In this document: piece after piece, positions 1 through 7,502 of the stretch
Position numbering within the stretch: the first letter of the stretch is position 1
Layout of the letters: each line of letters starts with the position of its first letter
NCBI GenBank assembly: GCA_903831545.1
Contig: CAIKYI010000552.1
Coordinates: forward strand, 1-9,571
Reading direction: 5' to 3'
Length of the DNA: 9,571 bases
DNA from: an uncultured Methylobacter sp.
GTDB lineage: Bacteria; Pseudomonadota; Gammaproteobacteria; Methylococcales; Methylomonadaceae
Made by a program: the position numbers and the translations under genes
The notes under the pieces: model-generated
Database searches by the model: none
The model's input: the letters and a program-made list of their open reading frames with translations, nothing else
What the model was told of the DNA's origin: nothing

Positions 1-800
1 GCTTCAACAGAAGCGTCAACGATTGCAACATCAATTTCGTTATGAATAATGTCCAGAACCGTTGTTACCAGTTCAGCGCTGCCGGTGATACTGGCCTCGC
101 CCGGTTCCAGATACACTTGTACCTGGAACTTTTGGGAAAAATCTTTCAGCAGTTGGCAGAATTTTTCAACCGGGTAACCATCTTTGGTGAAATAGATGCC
201 GCCACCGAAACTGACCCATTGCATTTTTTCAAGAACAGCGCCGTATTTTTTACCGATTTGGTCTATGGCGTCGCCAAGGTTTTCAAGGTCATCGTTTTCG
301 CAGTTAAAATGAAACATAACCCCGCTGATCAGTTCAGCAGCGGCATTAAGTTCGCCAAGACTGCTTACGCCTAATCGCGAATATTTACGGGCCGGATCTG
401 CCAGATCAAAATGGGAATAACTGATGCCAGGATTAACTCGCAGCCCGACTTTAAGGTGGCTTACGCGATGGTGGAAAGCTTTCAGTTGAGAGTAAGAATT
501 AAAAATCACCTTGTTGGCAAAGTTCCTGACTTCTTCGATCTCATGAGCGGAATAGGCCACGCTGTAGGCATGGACTTCCTTGCCGAATTTTTCGTGACCG
601 AGCTTGGCTTCATAAAGAGAACTGCTGGTAGTGCCGTCCATGTAGTCACGCATCAGATCGAATACGCACCAGGTTGAAAAACATTTAAGGGCCAGTACTG
701 ATTTTGCGCCGGATAGTTCGCGGATTTGGCGGATTATTTTGAGGTTTTTTAGTAGTGCAGCTTGGTCAATAAGGTAATACGGTGTGCGCAATTGCGGCAT
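1..800 (-). CDS. nspC: Carboxynorspermidine/carboxyspermidine decarboxylase, N-terminal part (runs off the left edge)
   Basis: This is a PLP-dependent, alanine-racemase-fold decarboxylase that removes the carboxyl group from carboxynorspermidine or carboxyspermidine, giving norspermidine or spermidine in the cytoplasm. The frame starts at an ATG at 800, is preceded by an in-frame TAA, and stays open to the window edge, giving 266 full codons. Seen directly: the PLP-lysine motif LALKCFSTW with Lys39, the block SSSLYEAKLG (59-68), HFNCEN near residue 164-169, a glycine triplet at 199-201 for the cofactor phosphate, and YLEPGEA (230-236). The EPGE form of that last motif is typical of NspC rather than ornithine or diaminopimelate decarboxylases. 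The family is usually about 370-400 residues, so roughly the last third, with the C-terminal Cys and Tyr active-site residues, is missing only because of the window boundary. No strong Shine-Dalgarno is visible. It lies 90 bp downstream of the histidine kinase on the same strand but has its own promoter-like sequence. Confidence 0.93.
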   Translation of the reverse strand, partial: MPQLRTPYYLIDQAALLKNLKIIRQIRELSGAKSVLALKCFSTWCVFDLMRDYMDGTTSSSLYEAKLGHEKFGKEVHAYSVAYSAHEIEEVRNFANKVIFNSYSQLKAFHHRVSHLKVGLRVNPGISYSHFDLADPARKYSRLGVSSLGELNAAAELISGVMFHFNCENDDLENLGDAIDQIGKKYGAVLEKMQWVSFGGGIYFTKDGYPVEKFCQLLKDFSQKFQVQVYLEPGEASITGSAELVTTVLDIIHNEIDVAIVDASVE

Positions 801-838
801 GTTTGAATAACTCTGAAGAAAATCGATTAATTATCAAG

Positions 839-867
839 AGAATAAAGTTATTGCTGCTTTTTGTCAA
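839..867 (-). promoter_or_regulatory. Sigma-70-type promoter candidate for nspC
   Basis: Read on the minus strand there is a perfect -35 hexamer TTGACA (862-867), a 17-bp spacer, and a -10-like TATTCT (839-844, four of six consensus bases). Transcription would begin near 832, leaving a leader of about 30 nt before the nspC ATG at 800. It sits in the 90-bp gap after the kinase stop, so nspC can probably be expressed independently of the kinase. The hexamers and spacing are seen; activity is inferred. Confidence 0.6.
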
Positions 868-890
868 TTCCGGGGAGGGATCAGATGGGC

Positions 891-2384
891 TCAGCTTTCT
901 TGGTCGCTTATGGGCAACGTTATATAAAAAGTTGCGCCTTGTCCGGGTTGGCTATTGAAATGCAGAGAGCCTTGATGGGATTCAATGATGGACTTGCTGA
1001 TCGATAAACCGATGCCCATGCCATCCTCTTTGGTCGTGTAATACGGCGTTAGAATTTTTTTATGTTGCTCTTGAGTCAGTCCAGGTCCGTTATCCTTTAT
1101 GCTGATTTCTATCATATTATTATAGGTCAAACGGCTATTGATGGTTATTTGGCGTTTTGTTTCTTGGCATGAATTTACAATAGCATCAGTGCTGTTTTTA
1201 ATCAGGTTAATAATGACTTGCTCAATCTGTATGTGATCGACAGTGATGGGCGGCAGATTGTTTTCAAGATTTAAGATCAGCTGTATATTGTGTTGAGTCA
1301 GATTGGCCAGGCACAGGAAAGTGGCACTATTAATTAAAGTGTTAACATCATTACTTAAATGCGATGTTGCCTGGGATTTGATGAATTCGCGCATGCGCTG
1401 AATGATCTGTCCTGCTCTTAAAGCTTGTTCCCTGGTTTTGTTGACCAGTTCGGCAAGCTTTGCCAAATCCGGATTTTCAGCTTTGATATAGTTTGCACTG
1501 GCTTGCGAGTAGTTGCTGATTGCCGATAGCGGCTGGTTAACCTCATGGACAATGCCTGAAGCTAATTCACTCATCAAGCCTAGGCGGCTGAAATGGGCGA
1601 GTTGTTTAAGGTGTTCCAAATCTTTTGTTTTTATGTGCTCAAGTAAACCTGCGGCACTGGCTTGTAGAAGTTTGTGTTCGGTGATGCATTGGTGGTTGAT
1701 GATGACGCCAATAATGGAGTTTTGTATGGGCGACACGGTCATTTGAAACCAGTGTTGCTGGTCAGTTGTGTGACAGGGGTATTCCAGGCAAAACTCTGCT
1801 TGCTCACCCTTTAGCACTGAGCTTATGCCCTGCTGGGCGGCAAGTGCCTGTTCCTTATAGTTGCTGTTGTCCGGGCATTTACTGCCGGGTATATTCAGGC
1901 TGGCTTGTAAAACGCTATTTTCTTTACCAAAGGTTGTCCAGGCCTTATTGGTGGCAATAATATTGCCCTGGGCGTCCAATGCTGCAATTTGTGCAGACAG
2001 GGCATTAAGTATATTGAGATTAAAGGTCTCAATGTATTGGTCAGTCTCGTCCGGCGCATCAGTTTTGAGCGTGGAGGGGCTGCTGCCGGAAGTTGATTTG
2101 CCGCAGAGAATAAACCATAGTATTAAAACGCTGCTGCTCAGGGCGTTAATGATGGCAAAAATATTTAGTAAATAGTTCCTGGAATCCTGAGGTATCCAGT
2201 TTGTAAGCACCGACAGTAAGTAAATGCTGTTGCAGGTAATAATAAGCAAGGCAAGCAGTGGCACTGGCCATTGATATGGAATGTTTTTGGGTTTCAGATA
2301 TTCGTCCATAAGGATAATTCCAAGTTTTAATGGCTTTATAATGGAGTTGTCAGAAATAGAAAAAATCTTCTGCGGTACTGCCAT
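891..2384 (-). CDS. Membrane-anchored PAS sensor histidine kinase
   Basis: This is an autophosphorylating sensor kinase of the inner membrane. In order: two hydrophobic segments (about 39-60 and 71-94) joined by only about ten residues, so there is no periplasmic sensor domain; a cytoplasmic PAS-like domain (about 130-236) with NKAW and EYPCH motifs; a HisKA dimerisation helix with the phospho-acceptor His280 in HEVNQPLSAISNY; and a HATPase domain with N box (IINLIKNSTDAI, 391-402), G1 box DNGPG (431-435), and the F/G2 region TPYYTTKEDGMGIGL (446-460). All catalytic boxes look intact. The HEVNQPL type resembles FixL/DctB-like kinases. No receiver domain is attached and no response regulator with a receiver is in the window, so the partner is unknown. 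The start is uncertain: Met26 (2309) has a GGA nine bases upstream and lies 13 residues before the first membrane helix, whereas the ATG at 2384 has no clear ribosome site. It is divergent from the LuxR-type gene. Confidence 0.92.
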   Translation of the reverse strand: MAVPQKIFSISDNSIIKPLKLGIILMDEYLKPKNIPYQWPVPLLALLIITCNSIYLLSVLTNWIPQDSRNYLLNIFAIINALSSSVLILWFILCGKSTSGSSPSTLKTDAPDETDQYIETFNLNILNALSAQIAALDAQGNIIATNKAWTTFGKENSVLQASLNIPGSKCPDNSNYKEQALAAQQGISSVLKGEQAEFCLEYPCHTTDQQHWFQMTVSPIQNSIIGVIINHQCITEHKLLQASAAGLLEHIKTKDLEHLKQLAHFSRLGLMSELASGIVHEVNQPLSAISNYSQASANYIKAENPDLAKLAELVNKTREQALRAGQIIQRMREFIKSQATSHLSNDVNTLINSATFLCLANLTQHNIQLILNLENNLPPITVDHIQIEQVIINLIKNSTDAIVNSCQETKRQITINSRLTYNNMIEISIKDNGPGLTQEQHKKILTPYYTTKEDGMGIGLSISKSIIESHQGSLHFNSQPGQGATFYITLPISDQES

Positions 2385-2416
2385 TATTGCCAGTTATTTT
2401 TGTTACTTTAGCCACC

Positions 2417-2435
2417 TGATAAATTAAATTGATCA
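2417..2435. promoter_or_regulatory. 19-bp near-perfect palindrome, candidate operator in the divergent region
   Basis: The sequence TGATAAATTAAATTGATCA is an inverted repeat around a central A, with only one mismatched pair (positions 5 and 15). It lies 33-51 bp upstream of the kinase ATG at 2384 and about 62 bp before the TATAAT box of the opposite gene, where a dimeric regulator could control either direction. The arm spacing does not fit an FNR box (TTGAT-N4-ATCAA). AT-rich DNA makes chance palindromes more likely, so binding is inference. Confidence 0.45.
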
Positions 2436-2496
2436 AGTGTTTTAAAGTCGTCTGCATTCGGTCTTTTATCAATAAGGTGTGAAATTATAGTGAGAT

Positions 2497-2502
2497 TATA
2501 AT
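2497..2502 (+). promoter_or_regulatory. -10 box (TATAAT) candidate for the LuxR-type gene
   Basis: A perfect TATAAT consensus hexamer lies on the plus strand, about 98 bp before the preferred ATG at 2600. No good -35 hexamer is found 16-18 bp upstream, so the promoter may need an activator. Transcription would start near 2509, inside or after the most upstream possible ATG (2501), which argues against that ATG as the translation start. Confidence 0.4.
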
Positions 2503-2510
2503 GAGCTGTA

Positions 2511-2545
2511 ATCACCCATATGGGGGATGTGCTTTATTTTTTTTT
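2511..2545 (+). promoter_or_regulatory. Inverted repeat with downstream T-tract in the LuxR-gene leader
   Basis: An 18-bp inverted repeat (2511-2528) has arms ATCxCCC and GGGxGAT flanking ATAT, with one mismatched pair; its core CCCATATGGG (2515-2524) is a perfect palindrome. After GTGC comes TTTA and then nine consecutive T (2537-2545). It sits just downstream of the TATAAT box. It could be an operator for autoregulation by the LuxR-type protein, or a weak attenuator hairpin with a U-tract. The short, imperfect stem makes the operator reading slightly more likely. The repeat is seen; the role is inferred. Confidence 0.4.
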
Positions 2546-2562
2546 ATGCTATTATCTGAATA

Positions 2563-2589
2563 TTTTTTGCGATTTTTGCGATTTTTGTA
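2563..2589 (+). repeat. Three tandem 9-bp units ahead of the LuxR-type start
   Basis: Units TTTTTTGCG, ATTTTTGCG and ATTTTTGTA follow each other without gaps, ending 10 bp before the ATG at 2600. If translation started further upstream they would encode the repetitive FLRFLRFLY. More probably they are untranslated leader. There is no strong ribosome-binding site in or after them. Confidence 0.55.
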
Positions 2590-2599
2590 TGGCAAAGTT

Positions 2600-3748
2600 A
2601 TGTCGAAAGCCCAAAAACTTGATCAACTCATTGGTGTGCTTTACGAAACAGTCCTGGAACCCAGTCGATTAAGTGAGGCGGTTGAGTTGTGCTGGAGATT
2701 TGCCGGGGGCGCTGATGGGCACTTGGCAACGTTTACAAACAATTTGGCTACTTCGGGCGTAATACCTGGCTTGAGCCAAATCTCACATTCTCCCGTATCA
2801 ATAGCCGATTATGAAAACTACTACTGCAAAATTGATCCACGGCTAAAACCCCTTAGCGAAAAAGCATTACATGAGTGGTCATCTTGTAATCAAACCTTTA
2901 GCCAGAGTTTTGTCGACCACAATGAGTTTTATCAGGATTTTTATATTGCACATGGTCTGCGTTACGCAATGTCGGCCTTGATTGATGATTTTGACAGGCG
3001 TTATTATTTGGTTGTGCAACGCGCAGTTGGCCAGAAGCCGTTCGAACTTGCCCATCAGTTGGCTGCGCAACGTTTTAGTGTTCATTTGCAGAGAACTTTG
3101 CGTTTGCAGCACCATACCCAAGAGTTACAGACAAAAGTTGAACTGGGCGCCATGGCGCTTGATGTCGTGGTCTATCCGATGTTTATTGTTGACAATAAAG
3201 GCTTTATCCTGCATTTGAATGCTGAAGCGGAGCGCTTACTGGCTGACCCTGCCAGCGGCTTAGCCGGTAAGTCAGGTTTTTTAAACTGTATTGATTTGGA
3301 TGCCAAGAGCAGGTTGACCGACTTGATTTCTAAAGCCACAGCTTATCCGGCTATGGGCGGCGGCCTGTTCTTGATGGGCAGTCAAGTCCGACAACTATTT
3401 GTAACGCCTTTACCGGCAGTTTCGCCGCTTTCACAAGACTGGCAAATGCCGTTAGCTCTGGTTTTGTTGACGGATGCAGATAAAAATATTTCGACGTTAC
3501 AATTTGTCGGGCAGTTGTATGATTTTTCTGCGGCTGAAATACGTCTGGCATCTGCTTTGTTGGCCTGTAAGTCTCTACAGGTATTCGCACAGGAAGTGGG
3601 TTTGACGCAAAATACAGTGCGCAGCCAGTTAAAAAATCTGTTTGGCAAAACAGGTGTTCATAGTCAGTCGGAATTGATTGCTTTGCTAAGCCGTGGGCCA
3701 CCGTTACAAAATGACATTGGCCTCATATCGCGCATTCCAACAAGGTAA
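2600..3748 (+). CDS. LuxR-family helix-turn-helix transcriptional regulator with PAS-like core, no receiver domain
   Basis: This is a predicted cytoplasmic DNA-binding regulator of 382 residues from Met at 2600. The same frame opens at 2501 (415 residues), but those first 33 residues look like translated leader (homopolymer-rich, FLRFLRFLY) and the TATAAT box would place transcription after that ATG. A leading domain (about 1-180 from Met2600) begins MSKAQKLDQLIGVLYE and contains a DPR block and an aromatic NEFYQDFYIAHGLRY block; I do not recognise a named ligand domain. A PAS-like fold follows at about 186-292 (MALDVVVYPMFIVDNKGFILHLNAEAERLL). The C-terminal LuxR-type HTH (about 306-363) has AAEIRLASALL, then FAQEVGLTQNTVRSQLKNLFGKTGV, ending SQSELIALL. 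There is no phospho-acceptor receiver domain and no acyl-homoserine-lactone pocket that I can recognise, so the signal is unknown. It is divergent from the histidine kinase, which may be functionally linked. No good Shine-Dalgarno precedes any candidate start. Confidence 0.87.
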   Translation: MSKAQKLDQLIGVLYETVLEPSRLSEAVELCWRFAGGADGHLATFTNNLATSGVIPGLSQISHSPVSIADYENYYCKIDPRLKPLSEKALHEWSSCNQTFSQSFVDHNEFYQDFYIAHGLRYAMSALIDDFDRRYYLVVQRAVGQKPFELAHQLAAQRFSVHLQRTLRLQHHTQELQTKVELGAMALDVVVYPMFIVDNKGFILHLNAEAERLLADPASGLAGKSGFLNCIDLDAKSRLTDLISKATAYPAMGGGLFLMGSQVRQLFVTPLPAVSPLSQDWQMPLALVLLTDADKNISTLQFVGQLYDFSAAEIRLASALLACKSLQVFAQEVGLTQNTVRSQLKNLFGKTGVHSQSELIALLSRGPPLQNDIGLISRIPTR

Positions 3749-3749
3749 C

Positions 3750-3764
3750 ATATTTGCCAAATAT
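3750..3764. repeat. 15-bp palindrome just after the LuxR-type stop codon
   Basis: ATATTTGCCAAATAT is a perfect inverted repeat around a central C, starting two bases after the TAA of the regulator. It is the most obvious structure in the 193-bp convergent gap (3749-3941). It has an AT-rich stem and no following T-run, so it is a poor intrinsic terminator in either direction. An eight-base palindrome AGGCGCCT (3916-3923) lies near the other gene end. I see no gene or convincing terminator in this gap. Confidence 0.35.
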
Positions 3765-3941
3765 AGCGAAATGACGCGGCTAAAGATAACGCTAGTTTAA
3801 GCCTAACCTCATGGTTTATTGGCATTGATAATGAAAGAAGCTTTAAACTGACATAATTATGGGCAATCACACATATTAATGTTATGCCGAATCTGAAGAC
3901 AAAGTTCGAGTACTAAGGCGCCTACATAAATAGCGAATTAC

Positions 3942-6900
3942 TCAATCTGCTTTATTACTTGCAAGCACCTCATTCATTTGCATGGCTGAGAGCGGTCGGG
4001 CTAACCAATAGCCTTGTATCTGATGACAACCCATCGCTTGCAACTTGTTTGCCTGGGCTTCGGTTTCCACACCTTCTGCGATACACTCGATTTCCAGGCT
4101 TTTTGCCAAATTAATGATGGCAGAAACAATGATCGCGTCATCCTTATCGATAAGAATATCGCGGACGAAGGACTGATCGATTTTGAGTTTATGCACAGCA
4201 AATCTTTTCAAATAACTCAAACTGGAATAGCCGGTACCGAAGTCATCTATCGAAAGAAACACACCTAGATTACGCAGCATTAGTACTACTGCCAAAACAT
4301 TTTCAGGGTCAGAAACCAGAATTGATTCAGTCAACTCCAGTTCCAGAAACTGTGGTTGTAACCCGGTTTCATTCAACGTATCTATAACCAATTGTAATAA
4401 GTTATTACGCACAAATTGCACACAGGAGACATTGACAGCAATATGCAATTTATAACCCTGATTATGCCAGCACCTTGCCTGATGACAAGCCTGGCGCATT
4501 ACAAAGTTGCCAATATCAATAATCAGTCCGGACTCTTCGGCAATAGGAATGAAATCACTGGGCGAGATCATTCCCAGTTCTTGATGATGCCAGCGCACCA
4601 GTGCTTCTGCTCCGATAACGCTGCCGGTTACCAGATTAAACTGCGGCTGGTATTCAACATAAAACTCTTCATTTTTAAGCGCGCTTCGCATATCGTTCTT
4701 TAAGCGCAAGTACCGTTGTACTTTAATATTCATTTCTTCGGTGAAGAATTTACAGTTGTTACGGCCATCATTTTTTGCCTGGTACATGGCCGTATCGGCA
4801 CGTTGCAATAAAATATCAAACTCAAGGCCATCATGGGGATAAACACAGGCGCCGATACTGCAGGAGACTGTAATCAAATGTTCACTAATTTCAAAAGTCT
4901 CAGACAACACTTCGAGAATTTTTTTTGCAACATCCAAAATATTGTCAGCACTATTCATATGACTTAATAGCACCACAAATTCATCACCGCCCAACCGGCA
5001 TACCGTATCGGTATCACGAACACAAGACAGCAAGCGATTTGCAACATGAACTAACAGGTCGTCACCAACAGCATGGCCGAGACTGTCGTTGATATCTTTA
5101 AATCGATCCAGATCCAAATACAGCAAACCAACCAGGTGATTTTGCCGGGAAGCTAGCGATATGGCTTGCTGGGCATGATCAGTGAGCAAGGTACGGTTAG
5201 CTAATGTGGTTAGCGCATCGTAATAAGCCAGTTGTTCAATGCGTTTTTGAGCCTGCTTGTGGTCACTAATATCCATGAATATGCCGATGTATTCACTGAC
5301 TTGCCCGGTGTTGGTTTTGGCAGCTGTAATGCTTAGCCATTGGGGATAAAGTTCTCCGTTTTTCCTTTTGTTCCAGACTTCACCTTGCCAGTGTCCGGTA
5401 TTGGTGATTTGAGTCCACATTTTTTTGTAAAAGTTACTGGACTGCCTGTCCGATTTAAGCAAACGAGGCGTTTGACCGATTGCTTCAAGTTCTGTGTAGC
5501 CGGTGATATAAGTAAAAGCATCATTCACCGACAATATTTTGCTATCAATATCGGTTATGACCACCGCTTCACGGCTAATCCGAAATACTTCGGCATCCAG
5601 TTCCAGGCGACGCTGACTTTGATTTTTCTGTAACAATGTCCAGTAGTTATTAGCCAACATTTCCAGCAAAGCTACATCGCCAGCATCATAGTCGGTTGAT
5701 TTGTCACCCACTCCGACAATCATAACGGTCTTGTCCCCCTGCATCACAGGGACAACCAGATGTCGAAACAATTTGGCGTGATTATCAGGTAATTCTTGGT
5801 CGTGCAATGCAGGACAATTATTGATGATCCACTTTCTTTCACGGAAACAGTCGGCCCAAATACCTGCTTTAGGAAAGGGGAAGTCATTGTCAATCACAGT
5901 GTTGATCAGATTTTTGGATGACCAGCTACCGAGCGAAAGTGATTTCTGATCATCGTTAACAAAGTGGGCATAAGCCATGCCACTTTGCGTCAAAGTCTCT
6001 GCTTGAAACAAGACATGTCTCAGTAAATCAACGTCGGACAAGTTATCACCACGTATTGTTAAATCCAGCAAGGCCGAATTTCTTTGCATGGTGAGTGTGC
6101 GTTCATTTTCATGATCACTGCGTTCAATATAACGGCCGATCAAATCGGCCACACCATTAACAAAATCCTGTTTTTCCGTGTAAACCGAACCGATGTCGCT
6201 GATGTCATTAGCTTTGGTATAACCTACTATCAACTCACCCAGTAATGCTTTTTTGACCAGGATCTGACTCGTCAGTTGATTAAAAGGCATTTCACAAACT
6301 GACGAAGAAACTTTAATGTCATCAATCTTGATATGAATGCATACATCCTCGGGATATAGCATTCCAGAAGGAAGGTGTATCAGTACTTCATCAAAAAACA
6401 TTTGTTTTGTTTCGGCCCGCTGTGTGGAACGTGATATGGCATAAATCGCCACTAACTCTTTGATTCTTTCACGTAAATTGAGTGCTTGACGACTCAGCTC
6501 CTGATCACGAAGCAACAGGTCACGCTCAATTTTTTTGCGCTCTGCAATACTGTTAATAATGACTACGCAATAATCGGCTTTACTGTAAAGATCTCGCACA
6601 CAATGCACAGCCATATGCGCTTCAAGTATTGACCCATCAGATCGAATATAGCGTTTGTCCAGATCATAACCGTCGATTTCTTTGTCTAACATACGTGTAA
6701 AGCAGGTATTGTCCGCTGCAATATCCTCCGGGTGCGTTAGTTCCAGCCAGGTCATGCTTACCAGTTGTTCTCGGCTGTAGCCCAACATATCGCATAAGCG
6801 ATCATTGACTTCTATCCAGCCTTTTTCCATACTTGTGGAAGCCATACCGACTGGAGAAGCATCAAAATAGGCCATGAAATGACGACGACTAGCTTCCAGC

Positions 6901-7502
6901 GCCGCTCGTTGTGCAAGGGTTTTGGTTTGGTCGAGGACTATCACAGCAAACATTGGGGTAGACGAAACCTCGCTGGGTAGCAAGGACAGGTGTATATCTG
7001 CGATGAACAAGACAGGAGCGGTAAGATCTACCGACTTCATGGCGACTTCTAAAATCGAGCTTTCACCAAAATCTTTTGCCTGCTCGATGGCGCGGCGCAG
7101 TCTGTTGTGTTCTTCTTTTTTCAATAGTCGCGGAAAAAAATGATTGAAAAAGACTTTTCGGTTAAGCTTAAAACACCGTTCTGCCATGTCGTTACAATCA
7201 CTCACCACCCCCATCTCATCAATCACCAAGGCTGGTAGTGGCAAAAATGAAAATAGTTTGGTAAACCGAGAAATTGCCAGATCACTTCTAAATTGAGCTT
7301 GTCTTAACTCATCGTTTTGCACTTCAAGCTCGGCCTGATAAATTTTCAGGTCTTCAACCATTTCCGGAATGCTTGCTTCACCTCGTTCTACCGCTTTGAG
7401 CGCAAAATCAAAATCTCCTCTACGCAAGGCTTCGAGTGCAGTTCTGCGTATTTGTTCATCAGACGAATATGACTTTCTGGGATTGTTAGACATTTCATTC
7501 AT
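3942..7502 (-). CDS. Multi-sensor (PAS/GAF) diguanylate cyclase/phosphodiesterase, GGDEF-EAL
   Basis: This 1186-residue protein is predicted to make c-di-GMP from GTP and/or hydrolyse it to pGpG, under control of several sensory domains. No membrane segment or signal peptide is seen, so it is cytoplasmic. In order: a charged helical N-terminus (15-75); a degenerate PAS (about 78-192); a clear PAS (208-325); a GAF-like region (about 348-462); a second GAF-like domain (474-626); a third PAS (634-750, VNDAFTYITGY and MDISDHK); GGDEF (756-920); and EAL (935-1180). The cyclase site is intact (GGDEF 838-842) and the inhibitory RxxD (RDTD 829-832) has the right five-residue spacing, so product inhibition is expected. 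The EAL half keeps EALVRW (966), NVS (1024), ELTES (1056-1060), IDDFGTGYSSL (1085-), KID (1107), EGVE (1143-1146) and GYWLARP. Both activities could therefore be real. The start at 7502 overlaps the upstream stop (ATGA) and has AGGTGA six bases before it. The upstream CheR-PAS gene is its likely operon partner. Confidence 0.95.
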   Translation of the reverse strand: MNEMSNNPRKSYSSDEQIRRTALEALRRGDFDFALKAVERGEASIPEMVEDLKIYQAELEVQNDELRQAQFRSDLAISRFTKLFSFLPLPALVIDEMGVVSDCNDMAERCFKLNRKVFFNHFFPRLLKKEEHNRLRRAIEQAKDFGESSILEVAMKSVDLTAPVLFIADIHLSLLPSEVSSTPMFAVIVLDQTKTLAQRAALEASRRHFMAYFDASPVGMASTSMEKGWIEVNDRLCDMLGYSREQLVSMTWLELTHPEDIAADNTCFTRMLDKEIDGYDLDKRYIRSDGSILEAHMAVHCVRDLYSKADYCVVIINSIAERKKIERDLLLRDQELSRQALNLRERIKELVAIYAISRSTQRAETKQMFFDEVLIHLPSGMLYPEDVCIHIKIDDIKVSSSVCEMPFNQLTSQILVKKALLGELIVGYTKANDISDIGSVYTEKQDFVNGVADLIGRYIERSDHENERTLTMQRNSALLDLTIRGDNLSDVDLLRHVLFQAETLTQSGMAYAHFVNDDQKSLSLGSWSSKNLINTVIDNDFPFPKAGIWADCFRERKWIINNCPALHDQELPDNHAKLFRHLVVPVMQGDKTVMIVGVGDKSTDYDAGDVALLEMLANNYWTLLQKNQSQRRLELDAEVFRISREAVVITDIDSKILSVNDAFTYITGYTELEAIGQTPRLLKSDRQSSNFYKKMWTQITNTGHWQGEVWNKRKNGELYPQWLSITAAKTNTGQVSEYIGIFMDISDHKQAQKRIEQLAYYDALTTLANRTLLTDHAQQAISLASRQNHLVGLLYLDLDRFKDINDSLGHAVGDDLLVHVANRLLSCVRDTDTVCRLGGDEFVVLLSHMNSADNILDVAKKILEVLSETFEISEHLITVSCSIGACVYPHDGLEFDILLQRADTAMYQAKNDGRNNCKFFTEEMNIKVQRYLRLKNDMRSALKNEEFYVEYQPQFNLVTGSVIGAEALVRWHHQELGMISPSDFIPIAEESGLIIDIGNFVMRQACHQARCWHNQGYKLHIAVNVSCVQFVRNNLLQLVIDTLNETGLQPQFLELELTESILVSDPENVLAVVLMLRNLGVFLSIDDFGTGYSSLSYLKRFAVHKLKIDQSFVRDILIDKDDAIIVSAIINLAKSLEIECIAEGVETEAQANKLQAMGCHQIQGYWLARPLSAMQMNEVLASNKAD

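Noticed and set aside
42..677. Two plus-strand open frames opposite the left end
   Set aside because: They are antisense to the clear nspC reading frame, which has family motifs throughout; their translations show no domain.
2417..2435. FNR or CRP binding site in the divergent region
   Set aside because: The half-sites TGAT and ATCA are eleven bases apart, too far for the FNR pattern, and the CRP TGTGA/TCACA core is absent; it is kept only as an unassigned palindrome.
3351..3870. Minus-strand open frames over the end of the LuxR-type gene and the convergent gap
   Set aside because: They overlap the conserved HTH coding region in the opposite sense, have no ribosome site and no recognisable motif.
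3895..3945. Terminator around AGGCGCCT after the GGDEF-EAL gene
   Set aside because: The palindrome has only eight bases with no loop and no T-run on either strand, so it does not meet the pattern of an intrinsic terminator.
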